Shown piece after piece: positions 18,240 to 28,573 of a DNA stretch of 64,000 nt. The notes under the pieces are model-generated. The model had not been told where the DNA came from and searched no databases. It saw nothing but the letters and a program-made list of their open reading frames with translations. Positions within the stretch are counted from its first letter, which is position 1; each line of letters begins with the position of its first letter. Source of the DNA: Zasmidium citrigriseum (Eukaryota > Ascomycota > Dothideomycetes > Mycosphaerellales > Mycosphaerellaceae); NCBI GenBank assembly GCA_002786025.1, contig NHNW01000024.1, forward strand, positions 486,237-550,236. Direction: 5' to 3'. The position numbers were made by a program, and so were the translations under genes.

Positions 18240-20204
18240 TCAGAGGTTCAGCGCCCCACTATTACCACCACTAGTCTGTCTCACATGGGCCTTACTACCC
18301 TTAAACAGACTCTGCCAGATGAAAGCCTCGCTCAGCAAAAGCTCAATATCCTTCTCAGTCCACTCTTTGGTCGGGAGCGACTGCAAGAACATCATGATCT
18401 CCTGGAAATCCATGTGTTGGAGCTTATCCGACCACTTCACCAGGAAGGCTGCGCAGACGTAGAGGTGGAATTCGGAGAAGCCTTGATCTTCGGCCTGGTC
18501 ATCATAAGTCAGCGAATGAAGAGAGGGGATGAGTAGGTGGCAGCTTACCAAGTACGTATCCCACATCCTCACGGTGTTCTTCACGCTGATTTCCCGCATC
18601 AGCAGACAGTTCATCCACCGGAAGCTGAACTGAATGAATTCGACGCCTTCCTGCTCCATGTGTTTGGCTAGGGCGCCGTCTATCCGAGCTGTAAGATCTC
18701 GCAGTGCAGAGACTTGCCGCTGGATTCCCGGCTGTGCATGTATGTAGTTGTCCTGAATGCCATCAAGCAACTTGGTCAAGCACCAAAAGCTATCAGCCTC
18801 CACTGCGTCTAGTACGGCTTTCGGTAATTGGCCTGGATCCATCCCGGATTCTACATCGGGGTCAGTGATGTACTGGCCCAGAAATACTTGCCAGAACGGA
18901 GTCACTAGATCGTTGATGCCCTGTACGTATCCGCTCGCTGGATGTCTGATTGCCCACACGTAGAGTATGCGCTCCAGGGATCGTTGTGTAGCCTCGTAGC
19001 TGTAGAGTTCCAGATGAGGGTTCGTTCGCGGAACGTCGATACTGATCTGGTGCCAAATCGCTTCGTCCAGACCTCTCCCACGACCTCGAGTCGAAACGGG
19101 CGAAGAGCCTGGTCCTGCCAGCCCTGCCTCGACAGGCTTCTCCGCGCCCATGGTGCCACGTTCAAAAGCCTGCCTTACGCCGTCGAGGTACTCTTTCCGC
19201 TTCCTCTCCAAAGTCGTCACTCGTCGTTCAGAACTTGTCGGTAGGTACCCAAGAAGCAATTGCCATGTTATCGCCCGCACTTCGCTTGGCAGACCAGACC
19301 ACGCTGCCCCTCTTAGTTCCGGCAGTGCTATTGACGATGATTGAAGGATCTTCTTGAACTTGTTGATGCGCGTTATTCGTGCTGAGTGAGCCTCCACCTC
19401 CTTAGCAGAAGCACCAGGCGGCACTGGAGGATGTGATATGAGGTGTAGGCTGTTCGCTGGGTCCCGTAGAATGTCCTTGTACTGCGGCCTGAGGATCTTC
19501 TGACCTTCCACGGCCTTCTTCATCGAAGGATACGACGGTATCGTGCGTTCTGAAGCGACATCCCCATCGTTCAATGCCCAGTTGGCGAGCGAGCTCGGTT
19601 GGCCTGACATTCCATTCTTGACATAGCCACCCTTGCTACCTGTCCTTGCCAAGCCTGGTCTGCTCCCACCACCGGGATCTTTTGCGTTCTTGCTCGAAAT
19701 CCGCTTGCCTTTTCTTCGCATGTTCGCTATACTCGGCAGTCCAAACTCGTCCTCGTCTTCGTCCACACCGAATTGATCGTCATCGTCCCAGGTGTTGTCG
19801 GTCTCGGGAACAAAGCTCGAATACGTTCGTCGTGAAGGAGGCGATCGGGTATTGTGTGCGCCAGGCGGTGGCGTGCCACGATTCGACACAGAAGTGGTGG
19901 GTGGTGTTCGGGGTCTCGAATCGCCGGAAATGGAACTTGAATGTGTGAGCAGACCTTCCCATGCGATGCATTTGCGATTCGTACAGATTGTTAACATTCA
20001 GGATATCGGCATGCGAATAGGATGCGCCTATGACTTTGCGCTCAGGTGTCGCAGTGCGATTCTGTTCGTTGCTCCGCTGGCTGTTGGCCGAAGCCGCCCT
20101 CCAGAATGGAGATGCAGTACTAGAGCTCTGCGTCAGCGTTGGCCACATGCTCGCAGTATAATCCAGACATACTCATTGCGGTCTATGAAAGCCCAAATAT
20201 CCAT
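18240..20204 (-). CDS. gyp1: Gyp1-like TBC-domain RabGAP, about 607 aa
   Basis: The TBC domain is certain. It contains 'WSGLPSEVRAITWQLLLGYLP', the Arg-finger motif 'ISIDVPRTNP' and the Gln-finger motif 'YVQGIND', and ends near 'EFHLYVCAAFLVKW'. This arrangement matches Gyp1/TBC1D22, a GAP for Rab1/Ypt1-type GTPases at the Golgi. A 54-nt phase-0 intron (18495-18548) is clear. The 5' end is less sure. The preferred model adds exons 20173-20204 and 19955-20125, joined by introns 20126-20172 (47 nt) and 19915-19954 (only 40 nt); it closes in frame and gives an N-terminus with 'ASPFWRAASANS'. A longer 70-nt second intron is possible, and the main frame alone could start at 19997. The N-terminal 200 residues are Ser/Pro/Asp-rich. 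Confidence 0.82.
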
Positions 20205-20666
20205 ATTAGCTCGCGTGATCTGTCTCGTGGTTGCGGTGGATCGAATCGGCCGAGGCTTGAGTGAGGGAAGGACACGAACCGACCTGGCGCATCTCCTGGA
20301 AAGCGTTAGGCCAGTACCGTAGAATGAATGAATTGATTAAGGCGTTACCTGATGGGAGGGTTTTGTGAAATTCATAGCGACTACGGCATGCTTTCAGATC
20401 TGAATCATCGACGTCGTCACGCGGCCGCGGTGCTGGAGTGATGAAGTGGGCGCATTGAAGATCGGCGTGACGTTCACGTGCAGCGGCGGCGCACAGGCCA
20501 TTGCCGCTTTCTCGCTTCAGCTTCAGCTTCTCCAAGCGCTTCATCAACAACCACCTCCTCACCCCTCAATACTCCTTGTTCCGCCTGCACCAGCTGCATT
20601 GCGCGTCGGCTGCCTGCATCTTCCCTTCCCTTTCTACTCACACTCCTTTGCCCACCAGCATCCATC
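20205..20666. promoter_or_regulatory. divergent promoter region RabGAP / HRP1-like gene
   Basis: About 460 bp between start codons. On the minus strand a GT-AG segment with CTAAC (20296-20348, 53 nt) looks like a 5' UTR intron of the RabGAP gene. The plus-strand leader before 20667 is CT-rich. No independent gene is supported. Confidence 0.4.
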
Positions 20667-23484
20667 ATGGCCGAGCCGGGCGTGGACGACGACGATCTCT
20701 TCGCCGACCTGTGAGTGACACCGCGCGGGGCCTCACCAGCCAGACCACTACCAAACGCACCACTGACAGTCAACAGCTACGACGGCGACGATGCTGATAC
20801 GACTAACGCGCCCGCCGACCCTGACCCCGAGCCGTACCCAGCCGCTTCTGAGGATGCAACCAAGCCTGAGCCCGAGTCGATGCCTGTCATCGCAGGCGGC
20901 AGCTCTGGCGGACCAGACGCCGGCAATGAGCCTCAGCAGCAGTTTGGTACAGGAGACATGGAGGGTGTTCAAGATGATGGTGACTACCACGACTCGAGGG
21001 CTGAGGAGCGCCCGATAGGCATTAAGGAGGATGGGTAAGTATCGCTTTCCTCTGTACATTCTATACACCATTGGGATGTGAGCAACAGCGAGCTCGCGGA
21101 GAGCAAATGAGCATTTGGTTGAGCATGCGCGCATACGCATGTGAAGAGAAGATGCACCTCTGGAGAAGCACAATGAAGTACTGGCCGCTTCATTGCACGA
21201 GTCTGCCGGCATTCCCAACATTCAAGCGGCGAACACATCAGGCGAACGATTCGAGAAAAGGCTTGGAACCAGATCTCAGATGCGTGAGATGTGAGGGTGG
21301 ATGGGCATCAGCGTGGAGCACAATCTTGTGTCGAAGAGGTACATGAGCACAATGTTGCGTACTGAGGGCAGACACTTGGTGGAGAACTTTGAGCAGCTGG
21401 ACGATTGTTCAATCGGTGGCTACTTCCAAACCAACCTGCTGTATACTTGGGGTCTGTGGTGGCCGCATTGCCTGGCGCGAACGCAAGTCTTCAAACTCAA
21501 GGGCGCGATACTAGCTTGACTCGGTAACCTCGCCTTAGCGACAATTAGCAGACAGAGACAGAGCAGAGCAGAGCAGACGAGATAGCCGATAGAGACATGC
21601 TGCTGAGTGCAACTTCGTCCATGTCCGCAGACTGGAGAAGTGCCAGCAATGAAAAGCATGCAATCAGCTTGATATGCCGCAACAAGAGAGACAACACGAG
21701 AGAGTCATCCATATATCCCATGCTGCCCCTGGGTCGCGCTTTTCCTTGTGGACAGAGTTCGGCCCCACGCCGCCACGCATCGGCAAGAATGGCAAGTCTG
21801 GCACATGCGTACTCGATACATGCAATGGCGGCGTTGCACGAGATTTGAGAAGTCGCAACGTGCTCTGCATGCAGGATGCTCTCTATACGTCTCTGTCGTC
21901 TGTCTCCAAGGAGTGTTACTGGATTCGACGCCTGAAAGGTGCAGGCGTGCGCCAAACTGGAGATTCGACACGAAGAAGCACGCCCCATCTGGACATAATG
22001 GACCTTGCTCATGCTCATGCTCCTGCTCACATCCCTCGAAAATAGTTGAGAGTATAGTAAACATTTGCTAACATGTTGCCTGTAGAAAGATGTTCATTGG
22101 AGGTCTCAACTGGGAGACGACAGACCGTAAGTTTTAACAATCACCCTTGCCAGGTTGACATGTACTGATGAATTTGCACAGAGTCCCTCAAAGACTACTT
22201 CTCCCAATTCGGCGAGGTTGTCGAGTGTACTGTCATGAGAGATGGCGCTACTGGCCGCTCGCGTGGTTTCGGTTTCCTCACGTTCAAGGACCCAAAGACC
22301 GTCAACACGGTCATGGTCAAGGAGCATCAACTGGACGGCAAGCTGGTATGTCTTACATGCGATCTTCAGCACGATAGCATCTAATAACACACCACCAGAT
22401 TGACCCGAAGCGCGCCATCCCACGAGACGAGCAGGAGAAGACTGCCAAGATCTTCGTAGGAGGTGTAAGCCAGGATGCAACCGAGAGCGACTTCAAGGAG
22501 TTCTTCATGAAGTTTGGCCGCGTCCTCGATGCTACGTTGATGATGGACAAGGACACCGGACGACCACGTGGATTCGGCTTCGTCACCTTCGACAACGAAA
22601 TGGCCGTGGAGCGTACTCTGGAGGGACCACTCGCCATCCTGGGCAAGCCGATCGAAGTCAAGCGTGCTCAACCCCGAGGCAAGATGGGCGAAGAAGAGAA
22701 TCAGGGCAAGGGGTTTGGCCGCGGAAAGGGTGGAAATCAAGGCTGGGGCAACGGCGGCTTCAATCCGAACCAGATGGCGCAGAATGCTGGAGGTGGTGGA
22801 GGAGATGGCAACACGAACCAGATGACGCCGGCCATGATGGCGCAGTACTGGCAGCGGATGCAGCAGTACTTCCAGATGATGCAAGCTCAGCAAAACATGG
22901 GCGGCAACATGATGGGAGGCATGGGCGGTATGAACCCAGCCATGATGCAGCAGATGATGGCTCGCCAGGGAGGCATGAACCCCCAGATGATGCAACAAAT
23001 GCAGCAGATGCAAGGCGGCAACATGATGGGAGGAGGCATGGGAGGCGGCAACTCTCCCGTCAACGGCGGTCAAGGCGGACAAGGAGGCAACGGCGGCGCC
23101 GGCCGCGGTAACGGTGGTGGAGGCAATGGCCAAGGCTTCTCCGCTCAAGAGCAACTCATGTTCGAGCAGCAGAAATACGAGCGCCAGCAAATGGCCCGCA
23201 TGCAGCAGCAGAACTTCGGCAACCAGAATACCTGGGATGGTATGTACGACGACGTCCCGGCTCCGGCTGGTATGCAGCAAGGCGGCAACATGCGTGGTGG
23301 TTTTGGTGGTGGTAGAGGAGGTCGTGGCGGTGGTGCCAACCGTCCTCAGGCTGCTCCTCCTGGTCAAGCTCCTGCGAACGCTCCCACCGGACCGAAGAAT
23401 GCTGGCAAGCCTGGTGCGAACTACCGTGGTGGTGGGCGTGGCGGACATAGGGGTTTCCATCCGTACGCGAGGGGAGGCGGATAG
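20667..23484 (+). CDS. hrp1: Hrp1/Nab4-like hnRNP with two RRMs, 530 aa, five exons
   Basis: Exons 20667-20710, 20777-21034, 22086-22126, 22182-22345 and 22399-23484; all junctions keep frame. An acidic N-terminus (about 1-100) precedes two tandem RRMs. RRM1 has RNP2 'MFIGGLNW' and RNP1 'RSRGFGFLTF'; RRM2 has 'IFVGGVSQ' and 'RPRGFGFVTF'. The linker reads 'IDPKRAIPRDEQ'. The C-terminal half is a Gly/Gln/Asn/Met-rich low-complexity region ending in RGG repeats and 'GFHPYARGGG', as in yeast Hrp1. Such proteins bind the polyadenylation efficiency element, act in 3'-end cleavage and shuttle to the cytoplasm; the RGG tail is a usual methylation target. The third intron-exon unit is unusual: intron 21035-22085 is 1,051 nt, far longer than any other here, and exon 3 is only 41 nt. 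Confidence 0.92.
21035..22085 (+). other. 1,051-nt intron of the HRP1-like gene
   Basis: Bounded by GTAAGT at the donor and TGTAG at the acceptor. It contains a purine-rich repetitive stretch (21551-21586, repeats of GCAGA/GACAGA) and many short ORFs but no recognisable gene on either strand. It might hold an alternative promoter, a poison exon or a small RNA; none of these can be shown from sequence alone. Confidence 0.7.
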
Positions 23485-24035
23485 GCATGTATCTGATATC
23501 TTCCCGCAACGCATAGGGGCCTGATACTGACAATGCTGTTACAGGGACCGCAAATCCCCAAGTGGTGGAGGAGACACCAGTTCGCCGACGCGAAGCTGAA
23601 TCCGAAGGATGACGATGAGGACCTCGAGACGAAGTCCTTGCCTTACTAGCGCTAAGGTCCTCTCTTGCGTCTTCGTGGCATGGGGCAGGCGTCCTATTAC
23701 TTTACGTGCTTTTTACGACTTCTTCTATCGGCAGATGGATGTGGCATGGAGTTTCAGGGGTTACTGCTGCTGGGACTGGGGTCATCATCATCAACTGCGA
23801 ATGCTGGCAGAAAAAAAGCGGGCTACTATGATTGAGAATGCAGTCTTCTTGTACTGTACATTAGCTGAATCGTACGGTCTCTGAGCTAGCTAGGTCTCAA
23901 TGGAGACGGCTTGTGTCTTCTTCTTTCCTATCCTTCAACTGATCCCCGCTGCACCATGCTGTACTCATACTGCTAATTCGCTGTCCCTTTGCATGGTCAA
24001 ATTCTGGCAAACGGAGAACGGCCAGATTAGTAGTT
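23485..24035. other. convergent 3' region (HRP1-like gene / hypothetical gene)
   Basis: About 550 bp between two convergent stop codons. No gene supported. It includes the 3' UTRs; an intron-like segment ending in TTACAG at 23546 may lie in the 3' UTR of the HRP1-like gene. Confidence 0.4.
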
Positions 24036-25094
24036 TCACCACCAGATCTTCATCATATCCCTCTTCGGCGATGGCCTAGCCCTCTGAACAAAGTCCTTCG
24101 CAATCTCATCCAGATCACTCAGCCTGAGACCCCATTGATCGGCCTCCGGCAGTCCGTCCTCTCTAATCCTCCTCATCGCCTCGAGTGACAGGTCCCTGAG
24201 CGGCGTGTGAGGCCCGTGGGGATCAGGTTTCGGGAAGCCATTCAGCTTGAGCATGTAGCCTGCCTGTCCTTGCTGCTTGCGAGACCGGATGTGAATCTCG
24301 AAGAGCGTGCGAAATGGCGTGCCAACGTCCAGCCGAACGTGCATCATCTGGAAGGTATCTGGGTCGAGAGCGTTGAGACGACGGCGTTGACTTGGTGTGA
24401 GATACAGCTTGCCGGTATCGTCGTATCGGTTGCGAGGTTGCCAGAAGAACTCTCCCATGGCGCTGTCGTAGTTGGACCACACCTTAACGGTGACTGTGAT
24501 GTAGTAGAGGTAGGCGGAGAGGATCTCATTCGCCAGGGGCGGGAACTCAGAGCAGAGCGGTGGTGCGGCGAGGTCTTTCAATTGGATCGTCTGGTCTCTC
24601 CATATGTCGGCGTAAAATTCCTCGCGCTCGTCGGCAGTCATCTCCATGAGGCGTACCTCATCATCCCCAAGTTCTCGAGCTTGTTGCGGTGAGTCGACGG
24701 GCAGGCAGGTGGCTTGGTGGAGAGCTGGATCGATGGGGATCGAAACGCCTCCTTGCTCGGGCTCTGCGTCTTCTTGACGGGTACTCGAGGCAGTAGCAGC
24801 AGGCGGCGAGCCATCTCTCATGTCGAGGTCGCGGATGGTGGAGTAGTTGCCGTCCTCTTCGCTGCCCAAAACTCCATCACCGACCGCAGGCGGCGGTGAA
24901 CCTCGCTGCGATGGCTCGGACGGCGTCTGCTGATATGTGAAGTAGGAGTATTCGTTGCCCATGGGTGTGGGTTGCGACGAGGTCTGATAGTTGTCTGGTG
25001 TGGAAGGAAGGTGCGAAGCAGGCGAGGACGATGTACGCCGCTTGTTGGGACGAGGAGAGGTGGTCATGTCGTCGAGCAGATGTTTTGGCTCCAT
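24036..25094 (-). CDS. hypothetical protein, 352 aa, intronless
   Basis: One uninterrupted frame. Residues 1 to about 130 are Ser/Pro/Thr/Gln-rich and probably disordered, with a basic patch 'RPNKRR' near residue 15 that could be a nuclear signal. From about 135 to the end the protein is compact and charged, with 'LANEILSAYLYYITVTVKVW', 'FFWQPRNRYDDTGKLYLTPSQRRR' split by loops, and a basic C-terminus ending in 'MMKIWW'. A second Met at residue 10 is an alternative start. I do not recognise the family. The composition bias of the two halves is typical of real fungal proteins, and codon use resembles the neighbours. Confidence 0.75.
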   Translation of the reverse strand: MEPKHLLDDMTTSPRPNKRRTSSSPASHLPSTPDNYQTSSQPTPMGNEYSYFTYQQTPSEPSQRGSPPPAVGDGVLGSEEDGNYSTIRDLDMRDGSPPAATASSTRQEDAEPEQGGVSIPIDPALHQATCLPVDSPQQARELGDDEVRLMEMTADEREEFYADIWRDQTIQLKDLAAPPLCSEFPPLANEILSAYLYYITVTVKVWSNYDSAMGEFFWQPRNRYDDTGKLYLTPSQRRRLNALDPDTFQMMHVRLDVGTPFRTLFEIHIRSRKQQGQAGYMLKLNGFPKPDPHGPHTPLRDLSLEAMRRIREDGLPEADQWGLRLSDLDEIAKDFVQRARPSPKRDMMKIWW

Positions 25095-25494
25095 CTCGTT
25101 TGTTTCTCGGTGTTGTGGTTCGGTTCTGTGGCTTTCAGGAGGGTTCAGGTGCTTTGAGAGTTGTTTGCTGTTTTGGAGAGTCGCGCCTTCCCATTCACCA
25201 GTTGCGTCTTTTCACATGCTGCCAAGACGGGTTGCGACACTTTGACTCACATTCACTTGAATCCGTAGAGCGGAATGAGTCACTGGTCAAGTGTGCATTG
25301 TTCAAATTCGGCACCCATCTTCGACACCAACATCACCATCCCCCGGGCCCCTCCTGGACAAGGCCGCGACAGGTCGCGCCAGCATTCGATGAATATAGGG
25401 GGCTAAGGTTGATAGACTGCAGACAGTCAGCCCAATAGTGTACCAAGTCTATACATACATGTACAAGGCGATATAATCCAGATCATCAACATCA
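25095..25494. promoter_or_regulatory. intergenic region between two minus-strand genes
   Basis: 400 bp holding the promoter of the 24,036-25,094 gene and the 3' UTR of the membrane-protein gene. Overlapping plus-strand ORFs are not supported. Confidence 0.45.
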
Positions 25495-27035
25495 TCATAC
25501 AACCTCATGGCAAAATCTCATCCCCTGTAATAGATCTTCTGCCTTCACATCAATGCCTCCACCATGCTTGTCCTCTATCCCAAAAGCCAATATTACTGTG
25601 TCATCCAGATATCCATGATACATATTGTCCTTCGACTGCCATGACATCTGCGTCGTAAAGACCATCTGTGTCTGATCCTTTGGCTTCCAGGTGCTCCACC
25701 TCCAAAACTCGTTCATCTTTCCTCGCCCGTTGTACCAGAAGGGTTTAGAAGAGATCCCGTAGATCTCAAAGGGTGCTGTGCGCTTGAACAGCATGATGTA
25801 GGGATAGTAGACGCCATGCATGTAGAAGGTCTTCGTTTGGAAAAGGAGCATGATGTAGGTGTTGTCCTCGGTTGGCTTGCAGTCGGGATCGGAGCGTTTG
25901 CAGAGGGTGATGGAGAGGGAGTTCGTCGCTTGGTGTATCCACTCCCAGTTGTTGTGGTGGTAAGATGGCATGAGCTCCTTCATGCACTTATCGTCTGTCG
26001 TCGCCAAAGGGGCCAGGTCCTCGCCGGCACTTCCATCAGAGTCCACCTTCGCGAAGCTGCGTTTCGTCGGCTTGACGTCGTAGTGTAGGTACATTTCGTC
26101 GTCCATATCCCAAAAGGCGAACCAGTTCTTCTCGACGCCTCCGACTGGCGGTGGACGTTGGAGGTCTGTTGCATAGAAGAAGAGGGTGTCATTTGGAAAA
26201 GTCCTTGTGCCCGAACTTTGATCGTATAGGGATGGAGTCAGGCGTCGAAGATCGTGGATGTACATTCCGAGGCAGCTATGGGGTCCTTGTGAACCATAGA
26301 TGATGTATGGCGCATTCGGTCCGTTGAACACTCGTGCATCATGGGGCCCGACCTGTCCTGATATCTATTAGCGCAAGCCTCTTCTGAGGCCATGGTTTAC
26401 GTACTGTACAAAAGCTCATACGGCGATACGCCGCACAGATCCGAGAATGTCGAAGCGATGGGCAGAGTGTTGGGCGGCTTAGTGCACTTCATCGATTGAG
26501 AGGCTTCATGGTATGTGGCCTCGCATGAGAGCTCAGAATTCCATATATCGTCTCCATCTTTGCTCTTGTCCCTTTGCGCAAACATGACCCAGGTATCAGC
26601 TTTGTAGGGATGCGGTAGAAAGCCGGGATTGTAGGCCTCTTGTGACACGAAGTCTGTCGTGAACCACTTCCCATCCTTGGTCATTTGAGACCGCAGCTCA
26701 ACGTGTTCTATCTTCATGTTCTCATTCGAAGCAGCTAGTTGCTCTGGAGTGATAAGTTCTGATACGTCCACTCCTTCTTCTCCGTACGGGTTCTCCTCCG
26801 GACTTGTATACCAGCCATCTTGATGTTCGGTCTCGACCGGCGCATTGCTTGCGGTATTGTACGAATTGTCTTCTGCGATTGAATCGCTATGCGGTGCTTG
26901 AAACGCTGCGGCAGACTCCCGTGATGGAAGATGACCAGCAAGTACGTAGATGAGGATGACCGTTAAGCTGCCGGCGAAGAAGTACAGGAAGGCTCGCGGG
27001 TTGTATCGAGAGGTCTGAGGACTCAGTGCAACCAT
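25495..27035 (-). CDS. type II membrane protein, possible propeller-fold glycan enzyme, 497 aa
   Basis: Exons 26405-27035 and 25495-26357, with a 47-nt phase-1 intron (GTACGT...ATCAG, GCTAATA branch). A short basic N-terminus is followed by one membrane segment ('FLYFFAGSLTVILIYVLAG', about 17-35), giving a type II topology as in Golgi enzymes. The lumenal part contains 'VGPHDARVFNGPNAPYIIYG' and 'KNWFAFWDMDDEMYLHYDV'. That pattern recalls the 'G.EDPRV..' and 'K.W.PF...' repeats of fungal beta-mannosyltransferase-like and other five-bladed propeller glycan enzymes. The family assignment is inference and weak. Cysteines and aromatic residues are frequent, as in secretory proteins. It is the last intact gene before the RIP-mutated block, 395 bp away. 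Confidence 0.72.
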
Positions 27036-27430
27036 GATGCCTGCTCCCTGCTAGTACCGCGCTCGCGCGCAGTACCAGGCGTCTCCTCGTGCAAGATCCA
27101 GGATCGTGTCGTCGTAAGAAAGCCGGTGGTCCGCTCAATGGGTCGTTCGTCTCGCAAGTCGATGCGCCGTGGCAGGCATGAGGTCGAATAGGCCAGCAGC
27201 GATAATACTTGACGCGATATCAGGATCCAGTCTCGTATGCAGGGCCGTTGGAGGTGGCTCCTCGCCAATGAAGAGCCCACTTCGACCAGCCGAGGCTTTC
27301 CACGGGAGGCCCATTTTGTCGAGGCGGATTCTACCCTCCTTCCTACGCTTAAAGTGGAAAATCCGAGGCATACGCTTTTGGGATTAGTGGCTGTTTCACC
27401 AGCCAAAATCAAGCCCTCATCCTATAATAG
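27036..27430. other. last unmutated DNA before the RIP block
   Basis: Normal base composition with CpA and TpG present throughout. It must contain the promoter of the membrane-protein gene. Antisense and sense ORFs overlap but none is convincing. Confidence 0.5.
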
Positions 27431-28158
27431 TATACTTTAAAAACAAAGCTATAGATTTAGCTATAAGATAGTAGTATATTAATATTTAAAGTATTATTAA
27501 AAGTATTATTATTAAGAGGTACTTATTACTTATAAAGTAGTATAAGAAGTAGGTAAATCCTTTATAAATAGGTAATCCTTATAGTTATAACTACTATTCC
27601 TTTCCTTTATCCTTTCTATAAGAATCTAGATTAGAAGGTATCTACTAGTATACTACCTAATTACTTAATAATAATATCTATCTCTTATAAGAGCTATACT
27701 ATCTTTATTACCTTCTTAGCTATCTTAATATTAGCCTTACTCTTACTCTAAAGGGTATACTTAAATAGCTATAGAAATCTTTCCTTATAGGCTTAGATAT
27801 ACTTAATTAAATAAAGATCTAGTAAGTTAGCTAGCTAAATAATAAATCTAATACCCTTAGCTATAATATAGGGGTATAGAAACCTTCTTACTTTCTAGTA
27901 TAAGCTAGTATTATCTTCTATAATATATACCTCTAAGCTATACTTCTTCTTAATCTTAAATTAGTAGAGAAAAAATTCCTTTAAGTTAATTAATATCTTA
28001 ACTCTAAACTAAAGGAAGTCTATACTACATTATACTACGTTATAGCTAAACTTCTTAGGCTTAAAGAGTATCTTAGGAGTAAGAGCCTTCTATAATAGCT
28101 AGTTACTTACTTATAACTTATTAGTATAGATATTTCTTATACTATAAGAGATTAAATT
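27431..28158. repeat. RIP-degraded DNA, nothing recognised
   Basis: AT-rich, CpA/TpG-depleted. No domain or structural repeat was recognised. Confidence 0.6.
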
Positions 28159-28573
28159 TATAACCTACCCTTAATCCTTATATTACTACGTTAATAGTAT
28201 ATATAGTTATTAATCTCTTAATTTAGTTTTAGAAGCTTATAGAATAAGATAAGCTTAATAGATTAGACTAGGATAGGACCTCTTAGACTTACGTACTAAA
28301 GAAGCTATCTTTATTACCTATAATAAGAAGAAAGTTAAGAAAGAAGGTTCCTCTTATAGCTATTATTTTAACCCTTTAAGAGGAACCTTCTTTCTTAACT
28401 TTCTTCTTATTATAGGTAATAAAGATAGCTTCTTTAGTACGTAAGTCTAAGAGGTCCTATCCTAGTCTAGTCTATTAAGCTTATCTTATTCTATAAGCTT
28501 CTAAAACTAAATTAAGAGATTAATAACTATATATACTATTAACGTAGTAATATAAGGATTAGGGTAGGTTATA
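28159..28573. repeat. near-perfect inverted repeat, about 197-bp arms, 20-nt loop
   Basis: The left arm 28159-28356 is the reverse complement of the right arm 28377-28573, except for one 1-nt length difference (a run near CCTACCC) and at least one substitution (GATTAG against GACTAG). The spacer is 28357-28376. Both arms are fully RIP-mutated in the same way. It could be a foldback element, a copy made after RIP, or an assembly palindrome. Confidence 0.85.

Noticed and set aside
20206..20562. 118-codon minus-strand ORF in the divergent promoter
   Set aside because: It contains an intron-like GT-AG segment and ends just before the preferred RabGAP start; better read as 5' UTR sequence.
22381..23514. 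377-codon minus-strand ORF, His/Leu/Ser-rich
   Set aside because: Mirror image of the Gly/Gln/Met-rich tail of the HRP1-like gene; low-complexity shadow.
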